A stretch of DNA of 64,000 nt from Mycolicibacter arupensis (lineage in GTDB: Bacteria; Actinomycetota; Actinomycetes; Mycobacteriales; Mycobacteriaceae). The notes under the pieces were generated by a model, which was not told the DNA's origin, made no database searches, and saw only the letters and a program-made list of their open reading frames with translations. The position numbers were made by a program, and so were the translations under genes. Shown in pieces: positions 58,542 to 64,000 of this stretch. How positions within the stretch are numbered: position 1 is the first letter of the stretch; each line of letters opens with the position of its first letter. The DNA lies in the NCBI RefSeq assembly GCF_002086515.1, contig NZ_MVHH01000001.1, positions 186,001-250,000 on the forward strand. The letters are read 5' to 3'.

Positions 58542-59333
58542 CTACTGCAACTGATCGCGAAGCCTGCCCAACGATTTGGCCAGCAGTCGGGACACGTGCA
58601 TCTGTGAGATTCCGACCCGGTCGGCTATCTGTGTCTGAGTCATCGACTCAAAAAACCGCAGGACAAGCACGGTGCGTTCGCGCTCCGGCAGCGCCTCCAG
58701 CAAGGGCCGCAACGCCTCACGGTCCTCGATCCGGTCCATTCGGGTATCGACATCGCCGAGAGTGTCGGCGATCGAGCGGGCGTCGTCTTCGTCCGAGCCT
58801 CCCCCGCCGCCGTCGATCGACAGAGTGTTGTAGGAACTGCCCGCCACAAGCCCTTCGACCACCTCCTCACGGCTCAACTCGAGCTCCGTGGCCAGCTCGG
58901 AGGCGGTGGGCGCGCGCCCTAGGCGCTGCGAGAGTTCCGCGGTGGCGACACCCAGGCGCAGGTGCAGCTCTTTGAGCCGGCGCGGCACCTTGACCGACCA
59001 GCTGTTGTCGCGAAAGTGGCGGCGGACCTCGCCCATGATCGTTGGGACCGCGAAGGAGATGAAATCCGAGCCGGTTTCGACGTCGAAACGTGTGACGGCG
59101 TTGACCAGGCCCACCCTCGCCACCTGAACCAGATCGTCACGCTGCTCTCCACGCCCCTCGAACCGGCGCGCAATGTGGTCCGCGAGCGGGAGACACCGCT
59201 CCACGATCTTGTCCTTGCGGTTTCGAAAGTCGACCGAATCGGTGTCGTACTCGGCGAGCTCACGAAACATGTCGCCGACGTCGGCGTACTCCGATCCGGA
59301 CTGTGAGCCGCTGCGCGCGGCGCGCGGACTCAC
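58542..59333 (-). CDS. sigF: RNA polymerase sigma factor SigF
   Basis: A 263-residue group 3 sigma factor of the SigF/SigB type. Region 2 contains DHIARRFEGRGEQRDDLVQV and SFAVPTIMGEVRRHFRD. Region 3 contains LRLGVATAELSQRLGRAPTA, and region 4 ERERTVLVLRFFESMTQTQI with GISQMHVSRLLAKSL. It directs stationary-phase, envelope and stress genes. GTG 59333 overlaps the rsbW stop (GTGA). Many candidate target promoters lie within 16 kb. Confidence 0.97.
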   Translation of the reverse strand: MSPRAARSGSQSGSEYADVGDMFRELAEYDTDSVDFRNRKDKIVERCLPLADHIARRFEGRGEQRDDLVQVARVGLVNAVTRFDVETGSDFISFAVPTIMGEVRRHFRDNSWSVKVPRRLKELHLRLGVATAELSQRLGRAPTASELATELELSREEVVEGLVAGSSYNTLSIDGGGGGSDEDDARSIADTLGDVDTRMDRIEDREALRPLLEALPERERTVLVLRFFESMTQTQIADRVGISQMHVSRLLAKSLGRLRDQLQ

Positions 59334-59767
59334 CGCCCGGAATCCGCCCGGCGGGTCGTCAATGTCACCCCGAAGACCTCCCCCGCACCATCGGTTTCGG
59401 GCCCCTCACGGAACGCCTCGACCTCGTCGACCAACGCGGTGAGCACGTGCCAGCTGAAGCTTCCCGGAACCAGCACACCAGCCGCGGTGCCCGGTGCCGA
59501 CGCCTGGACCGTCACGTACTCGTCGTTCGGGTCGACGACGACCGTCAGCATCGCGCCCGGCGCGGCACTGCGAATCAACTGTGTGCATAGTTCATCGATC
59601 GCCAGCCGCAGGTCTGCGACGGTGTCGACATCCAGATCCTCATACGTGGCGACGGCACCGACCAACATGCGGATCACCGCCAGACTTTCCAGCCTGGGCG
59701 TCACCCGCAGTTCGACGGCCCGTTCGCTGCAGGCGCGCCGCGCCCGATCACTGTCAATATCGGTCAT
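59330..59767 (-). CDS. rsbW: Anti-sigma-F factor RsbW (UsfX)
   Basis: A 145-residue GHKL-fold anti-sigma factor that binds SigF; the length equals M. tuberculosis UsfX. The ATP-lid part reads VADLRLAIDELCTQLIRSAA and the C-terminus GPETDGAGEVFGVTLTTRR. GGGAGG precedes ATG 59767. A candidate sigma-F promoter about 150 bp upstream would give autoregulation of rsbW-sigF. Confidence 0.94.
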   Translation of the reverse strand: MTDIDSDRARRACSERAVELRVTPRLESLAVIRMLVGAVATYEDLDVDTVADLRLAIDELCTQLIRSAAPGAMLTVVVDPNDEYVTVQASAPGTAAGVLVPGSFSWHVLTALVDEVEAFREGPETDGAGEVFGVTLTTRRADSGR

Positions 59768-59918
59768 GAAGCCTCCCGGCGAAATCGGACCGAGACTACT
59801 GCTGCGCGTCAATCGGCTGCCCACCACCCTGGCATGCAGGCACCCACACGCATTCCGCCCTCACCCGACGACATCACCATGGCATGCCGGCTGCCGGGAG
59901 ATCAGTCATGGCAAGTCT

Positions 59919-59945
59919 GTACCCACTCTCCGATGAACTCAATCA
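59919..59945 (-). promoter_or_regulatory. Candidate sigma-F promoter of rsbW-sigF
   Basis: Minus strand TGATT (59945-59941), 16 nt, GGGTAC (59924-59919), leader of about 150 nt to ATG 59767. The GATT -35 recurs at two other sites of the region. Confidence 0.5.
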
Positions 59946-60311
59946 CCCCAGACCTATGATCGGAACGGCGGTCATCAACAAGACCACCAGCATCAAGGTC
60001 AGCAGGAACCACCCGGCGCCCTGCCAGCCCCACCAGGTGCCCTGCCGACGCCAGACCCGATAGGTGCGGCAGAACGCCCGCAGGCCCCCGCCGGCCAAGA
60101 TCGCCGGAGCTCCGACCGCCAGCACCGTCCGACACGGCCTCCCACACGTCACGGTGGCCGACCCCGGGTCACAGGAGCCCGTCCACAGCAGCGCCATCAC
60201 GACGAATGCCACTGCTGCGGCGCCGGTGGCAGCGGCGAAGTGGACGGCCGCACGTACCTGAGGATCTTCCTGCCCCAGGCGGTCGCCACCGGGAGTGGCG
60301 CCCGCTCGCAT
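59943..60311 (-). CDS. Small four-helix membrane protein with Cys-rich loop
   Basis: A protein of about 122 residues from ATG 60311 (the frame is open to GTG 60371). Hydrophobic helices include AAAVAFVVMALLWTGSC, LAVGAPAILAGGGLRAF and GWFLLTLMLVVLLMTAVPII. A loop has cysteines SCDPGSATVTCGRPC, similar in plan to the membrane proteins at 55547 and 61519. It lies between rsbW and csbD. Function is unknown. Confidence 0.65.
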   Translation of the reverse strand: MRAGATPGGDRLGQEDPQVRAAVHFAAATGAAAVAFVVMALLWTGSCDPGSATVTCGRPCRTVLAVGAPAILAGGGLRAFCRTYRVWRRQGTWWGWQGAGWFLLTLMLVVLLMTAVPIIGLG

Positions 60312-60380
60312 CCGTGGTTCCACATCTCCACCGTCCGCGCTGATGAACTCTGCGTCAAGGCGATTCGACACCGGCATCAA

Positions 60381-60407
60381 CGTTTGGGCGCTCGACGGGC
60401 CGGGAAG
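60381..60407 (+). promoter_or_regulatory. Sigma-F-type promoter of csbD
   Basis: CGTTT (60381-60385), 16 nt, GGGAAG (60402-60407). GGGAA variant -10; leader of about 55 nt with GGGAGG before ATG 60469. Confidence 0.5.
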
Positions 60408-60468
60408 CCTTGCCGTTGTGACGGGCTCTAGACCGCATGGGTCTGTCACCGCCACGAAGGGAGGACAG

Positions 60469-60708
60469 ATGTCCGACGAGAAACGAAGTGCCACCGAAGA
60501 CGGCGTCCGAGGTGCCGTGGAAGGTATCAAAGGCAAGGCCAAGGAAGTGTTCGGAGCCGTGACCGGGGACGACGAGACGGTACGCGAGGGCCGAGCGCAG
60601 CAGGACAAAGGCGAGGCAGAGCGCGACGCCGCCAAACATCAAGCCGAGGCCGAATCGGCCAGGGCAGCCGCTAAGGCGGCTGAGGCGCGCGAGCAGTCGC
60701 ACCAGTAA
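60469..60708 (+). CDS. CsbD-family stress protein
   Basis: A 79-residue hydrophilic helical protein. The CsbD part is GAVEGIKGKAKEVFGAVTGD, followed by an Ala/Glu-rich helix. CsbD proteins are general-stress (SigB-class) products in Bacillus and are common sigma-F targets in actinobacteria by analogy; the molecular role is unknown. A GGGAGG site precedes ATG 60469. A perfect 13-bp hairpin ends the unit. Confidence 0.88.
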   Translation: MSDEKRSATEDGVRGAVEGIKGKAKEVFGAVTGDDETVREGRAQQDKGEAERDAAKHQAEAESARAAAKAAEAREQSHQ

Positions 60709-60721
60709 CCCGAGGGGAGGG

Positions 60722-60752
60722 CAGGCCCGGTCCGCCACGCGGACCGGGCCTG
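60722..60752. terminator. Strong hairpin after csbD
   Basis: CAGGCCCGGTCCG (60722-60734) pairs perfectly with CGGACCGGGCCTG (60740-60752) around a 5-nt loop. No T-run follows. Confidence 0.8.
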
Positions 60753-60767
60753 TCGCTACGGTGCCGC

Positions 60768-60794
60768 CGATTACATCCGCGGCACATTGGGTAC
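60768..60794 (+). promoter_or_regulatory. Sigma-F-type promoter of the GlnR-like gene
   Basis: CGATT (60768-60772), 16 nt, GGGTAC (60789-60794), leader of about 40 nt to ATG 60840. Confidence 0.6.
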
Positions 60795-60839
60795 TAAAAG
60801 CGTTGAGACGGAGACGTATCCACGGTTTGGAGTCAGGCG

Positions 60840-61514
60840 ATGGAGATCCTGCTACTGACAGATCGCGACGAGTTCGCACAATCGCTGTCGGGTCTGCGTG
60901 CCTTCGGGCATTCCACCACCCGCGGCCCGCTGGCCGTGAACACGCGCGCGAACTGCGGACTCGCCGAGGCCGTTCTGGTAGACGGCAGCTCCGAGGAAGC
61001 CGCCGCGCGTGAGAGCTGCCGCAAGCTCGGAGCCTGGGCTCCCTCGGCTGCTGTACTGGCGGTGGTGGCCACCGAAGACTTCTCCGCGGTCGGTCTCGAT
61101 TGGCACGTCGACGATGTCGTAGTCGCGACCGCCAGCCCCGCCGAGGTGAATGCGAGGCTGCAGTTGGCACGGGCACGCCGACACGAATTCGATCCGAACA
61201 CACTGCAGTTCGGCCCCCTGGTGATTCGCCCAGACAGCTTCACCGCATCGCTGTCGAATCGAGAACTTGATCTGACCCTCACCGAGTTCAAACTCCTGCA
61301 CCACCTGGTCCGCCATGCCGGTCAGGCGTGCAGCAGGACACGGCTCCTTCAAGACCTGTGGTCGGGCAAGGGCAACCGCCGCAAGATCGACGTACACGTC
61401 CAGCGGTTACGCGCCAAGCTTGGCAGCGAGTACGAGTCGATGGTCGACACCGTCCGCGGGGTCGGCTACATGGCTCCGCAGCCGCCCCAGACGCCGTGGG
61501 CCGTCGCCAACTGA
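60840..61514 (+). CDS. GlnR-like orphan OmpR-family response regulator
   Basis: A 224-residue regulator resembling mycobacterial GlnR along its length: MEILLLTDRDEF, AEAVLVDGSS (D48 in the atypical receiver), VLAVVATEDFSAVGLDWHVD, SPAEVNARLQLARARR. The winged-helix domain is LDLTLTEFKLLHHLVRHAGQ and RKIDVHVQRLRAKLGSEYES with TVRGVGYMA. No partner kinase is nearby. It lacks the long acidic tail of GlnR. It may be a stress-controlled paralogue rather than the nitrogen regulator. It is convergent with the next gene, 4 bp apart. Confidence 0.85.
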   Translation: MEILLLTDRDEFAQSLSGLRAFGHSTTRGPLAVNTRANCGLAEAVLVDGSSEEAAARESCRKLGAWAPSAAVLAVVATEDFSAVGLDWHVDDVVVATASPAEVNARLQLARARRHEFDPNTLQFGPLVIRPDSFTASLSNRELDLTLTEFKLLHHLVRHAGQACSRTRLLQDLWSGKGNRRKIDVHVQRLRAKLGSEYESMVDTVRGVGYMAPQPPQTPWAVAN

Positions 61515-61518
61515 AGGG

Positions 61519-61929
61519 TCAGAACAGCGCCAGCACGGTCAGCAGATCGGCTGCGAGCAGTGTCCAGCCACCGATCCACACCAGGAACCCATGACGGTGG
61601 GTGGCGAAGAAGAACGCCAGAAATAGTGTCAGCGCGGCAATTCCCGCTGCGGCGTGATAGAGCACGGCGAACGACGACCCACTCATTGCGAGACCGGGGC
61701 AAGACGACGCGCATGCAGCGGCGCCCGAGAGCCTGCCGAGAGAGAACGCCATCGTCAACACCGCTGCAGGAGCTGTGAGCAGCGACAACGTCCAGTTGAT
61801 CCACGTCCAATCTCGGACCGGCGTCTGCAGATCTGCCGGCACCGCCGCATCCTGCACGGCGTCCGAGAAGATCGGCCCCATGGGTCGCACTCCGTGGTCC
61901 ACCATGGCCTTCAGTCCCTCTCCACTCAC
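61519..61929 (-). CDS. Four-helix membrane protein with Cys-pair loop (paralogue B)
   Basis: A 136-residue protein. A 40-residue cytoplasmic head precedes helices such as INWTLSLLTAPAAVLTMAFS, AVLYHAAAGIAALTLFLAFF and LVWIGGWTLLAADLLTVLAL. The first loop has ACASSC. WTLLAADLL mirrors WALLAADLL of paralogue A (55547). GTG 61929 lies 9 nt after a consensus sigma-F promoter, so the transcript is leaderless. Function is unknown. Confidence 0.8.
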   Translation of the reverse strand: MSGEGLKAMVDHGVRPMGPIFSDAVQDAAVPADLQTPVRDWTWINWTLSLLTAPAAVLTMAFSLGRLSGAAACASSCPGLAMSGSSFAVLYHAAAGIAALTLFLAFFFATHRHGFLVWIGGWTLLAADLLTVLALF

Positions 61930-61938
61930 CGACCCCGA

Positions 61939-61964
61939 ATACCCCTGGGCAGGCCGGCCAAACC
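61939..61964 (-). promoter_or_regulatory. Consensus sigma-F promoter of the four-helix gene B
   Basis: Minus strand GGTTT (61964-61960), 15 nt, GGGTAT (61944-61939), 9 nt, GTG 61929. It matches the full published consensus form. Confidence 0.78.
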
Positions 61965-62017
61965 CGCTGACCGGCTACCCGCCCCCACGGCGGCTGAGAA
62001 ATTGGCACGATGGCTAG

Positions 62018-64000
62018 ATGAGCTCCGAGCACGCCGAACCGATGACACGGTTCTCGGCGTTGACCCGGGACTGGTTCACCGGCACCTTCAGCGCACCGAC
62101 ACCGGCACAGGAACAGGCCTGGTCGGCGATCGCCGACGGCCACAACACCCTCGTGATCGCCCCGACCGGATCGGGCAAGACGCTGGCGGCATTCCTGTGG
62201 GCGTTGGACCAGCTCAGCGCCCAGCCGACCACCGCGCCGCGCAACAACACGCGGGTCCTGTACGTCTCACCGCTGAAGGCCCTGGCCGTCGATGTCGAGC
62301 GCAACTTGCGCACCCCCTTGAACGGCATCGCCCGCATGGCCGCACAGCGGGACCTGCCCGGCCCTGACATCACCGTCGGCGTGCGTTCGGGTGACACGAC
62401 ACCGGCACGACGCCGAGAGCTGATTGCCACACCGCCCGACATCCTGATCACCACTCCCGAGTCGCTGTTTCTGATGCTGACCTCGGCAGCCCGGGAAACC
62501 TTGACCGGGGTAGGCACCGTGATCGTCGACGAGGTGCACGCCGTGGCGGGAACCAAACGCGGGACACACCTGGCCCTGTCGCTGGAACGCCTCGATGCGC
62601 TGCTCCCCCGCCCCGCCCAGCGGATCGGGCTCAGCGCAACGGTGCATCCCGCCGACGAGGTCGCCCGATTCCTGTCGGGGCAGTCCCCGACCACGATCGT
62701 GGCTCCCCCGACCGCCAAGACGTTCGAGCTGAGCGTGCAGGTCCCCGTTCCCGACATGGCCAACCCGGCCGAGGGGTCGGTCTGGCCGGAGGTGGAAGAG
62801 CGCGTCGTCGACCTGATCGAAGCCCACCGGTCCTCGATCGTGTTCGCCAACTCCCGGCGGCTCGCCGAGCGCCTGACCGGGCGGCTCAACGAGATTCACG
62901 CAGAACGCTGCGTCGACACCGAGGATGCGGCGGTACCGCTGGCGCGGGCACACCACGGCTCGGTGTCACTGCAGACCCGAGCCGACGTCGAAGAAGACCT
63001 CAAAAGTGGGCGGCTGCGCGCGGTGGTGGCGACCTCGAGCCTGGAACTGGGCATCGACATGGGCGCGGTCGACCTGGTCATCCAGATCGAGGCGCCACCC
63101 TCGGTGGCCAGCGGCCTGCAACGCGTCGGCCGTGCCGGCCACCAGGTGGGCGAGATCTCGTCGGGCGTGCTGATTCCCAAGCACCGTACCGACCTGATCG
63201 GGTGCGGTGTCACCGTGCAGCGGATGCTCGCAGGTGCGATCGAGACGCTGACCGTGCCGGCCAATCCGCTCGACATCCTGGCCCAGCACACGGTGGCCGC
63301 CGCCGCCCTGGAGCCACTGAACGCCGAGGCCTGGTTCGACACGGTGCGCCGCAGCGCCCCGTTCGCGACCCTGACGCGGGGCGTGTTCGAGGCGACGCTG
63401 GATCTGCTCTCCGGTAAATACCCCTCGACCGAATTCGCAGAGCTGCGGCCGCGGCTGGTCTACGACCGCGACAACGGAATTCTGACCGCCCGGCCGGGTG
63501 CGCAACGGCTCGCCGTCACCTCCGGCGGAGCCATCCCCGACCGGGGACTGTTCGCGGTGTATCTCGCGGGCGCGGAGAAGCCCTCCCGGGTAGGCGAACT
63601 CGATGAGGAGATGGTCTACGAGTCGCGTCCCGGCGACGTGATCTCCCTGGGGGCCAGCAGCTGGCGGATCACCGAGATCACCCATGACCGGGTGCTGGTC
63701 GCCCCGGCGCCCGGCCAGCCGGGCCGACTGCCGTTCTGGCACGGCGACGGCGTGGGACGACCCGCCGAGCTGGGCGCGGCGTTGGGCGCCTTCACCGGAG
63801 AATTGGCCGGCCTGGCGCCCGACGCGTTCGACAAGCGTTGTGCAGGTTTGGGTTTCGACGACTTTGCGATCGACAACCTGCGACGACTGCTCGACGACCA
63901 GCGCGCCGCCACCGCAACGGTGCCCACCGACACCACACTGCTGGTGGAGCGGTTCCGCGACGAGCTCGGCGATTGGCGGGTGGTGCTGCACTCACCGTAC
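62018..64000 (+). CDS. lhr: Large ATP-dependent helicase Lhr, 5' part (cut by window edge)
   Basis: Lhr is a superfamily 2 3'-5' helicase of DNA repair; the mycobacterial protein is about 1500 residues and 661 codons are present here. Motif I is APTGSGKTLAAFL, motif II VDEVHAVAGTKRG, motif III LSATVHP, motif V VATSSLELGIDMGAVDLV and motif VI QRVGRAGH. The start is ATG 62018, with ATG 62042 as an alternative. The frame runs open to the last base. It is divergent from the sigma-F-driven membrane gene. Confidence 0.95.
   Translation, partial: MSSEHAEPMTRFSALTRDWFTGTFSAPTPAQEQAWSAIADGHNTLVIAPTGSGKTLAAFLWALDQLSAQPTTAPRNNTRVLYVSPLKALAVDVERNLRTPLNGIARMAAQRDLPGPDITVGVRSGDTTPARRRELIATPPDILITTPESLFLMLTSAARETLTGVGTVIVDEVHAVAGTKRGTHLALSLERLDALLPRPAQRIGLSATVHPADEVARFLSGQSPTTIVAPPTAKTFELSVQVPVPDMANPAEGSVWPEVEERVVDLIEAHRSSIVFANSRRLAERLTGRLNEIHAERCVDTEDAAVPLARAHHGSVSLQTRADVEEDLKSGRLRAVVATSSLELGIDMGAVDLVIQIEAPPSVASGLQRVGRAGHQVGEISSGVLIPKHRTDLIGCGVTVQRMLAGAIETLTVPANPLDILAQHTVAAAALEPLNAEAWFDTVRRSAPFATLTRGVFEATLDLLSGKYPSTEFAELRPRLVYDRDNGILTARPGAQRLAVTSGGAIPDRGLFAVYLAGAEKPSRVGELDEEMVYESRPGDVISLGASSWRITEITHDRVLVAPAPGQPGRLPFWHGDGVGRPAELGAALGAFTGELAGLAPDAFDKRCAGLGFDDFAIDNLRRLLDDQRAATATVPTDTTLLVERFRDELGDWRVVLHSPY

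Overview
The window is high-GC actinobacterial chromosome and almost certainly comes from a mycobacterium. It carries the arabinogalactan linker rhamnosyltransferase WbbL with RmlD, the Lcp1 ligase, mycolate-type acyl-CoA carboxylase subunits (AccD5, AccE5, AccA3), WhiB2, F420 biosynthesis FbiA/FbiB, an MPT63-type secreted protein, cutinases and the RsbW-SigF pair. From manA to accA3 the gene order follows the M. tuberculosis Rv3255c-Rv3285 segment as I remember it, with local insertions. GtG/ATGA start-stop overlaps are frequent, and several genes appear to be leaderless.

Region by region. 0-5 kb: leftward mannose metabolism genes (manA partial, TobH-like, phosphomannomutase), a DUF3499 gene, a metallopeptidase-like gene and whiB2. 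5-8 kb: rightward fbiA-fbiB-Nudix operon. 8-11.3 kb: leftward manC-wbbL-rmlD for GDP-mannose and the rhamnose linker, followed by a 57-bp tandem repeat. 11.7-16.6 kb: lcp1, a TIGR03089 gene, then the metal-export pair pacL1-ctpC. 16.7-23.8 kb: a metal-transporter-like membrane protein, a PknD-type receptor kinase with PstS, an acyltransferase and a DUF2339 protein. 23.8-30 kb: one overlapping leftward operon of class V aminotransferase, pta, ackA, sensor kinase and response regulator. 30-44 kb: fadE25, purE, purK, gtrA, a PH-domain protein, birA, a molybdopterin oxidoreductase, accD5-accE5-maf-sseA-sufE and accA3.

The most interesting part is 43.9-62 kb, between accA3 and lhr. It ends in rsbW-sigF and contains at least a dozen sequences matching the mycobacterial sigma-F consensus (GTTT or GATT, 15-17 nt, GGGTA or GGGAA). 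These sit just upstream of an F420-type oxidoreductase, a redox enzyme, a UsfY-like protein, a HAD phosphatase, a ChaB/Rho_N protein, DUF6131 micro-proteins, small four-helix membrane proteins, two cutinases (one weak match), a FAD/Rieske oxidoreductase, CsbD and a GlnR-like regulator. Several are placed so that the transcript would begin at or next to the start codon. The same stretch also encodes two STAS anti-anti-sigma paralogues and a MEDS-HATPase protein, i.e. parts of a partner-switching network, plus an Hsp20-MerR pair. I read the region as a sigma-F stress-response island in which the sigma factor, its regulators and much of its regulon are physically clustered. The promoter assignments are pattern matches made by eye and the functional picture is inference.

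The right edge holds the first 661 codons of the large helicase gene lhr.
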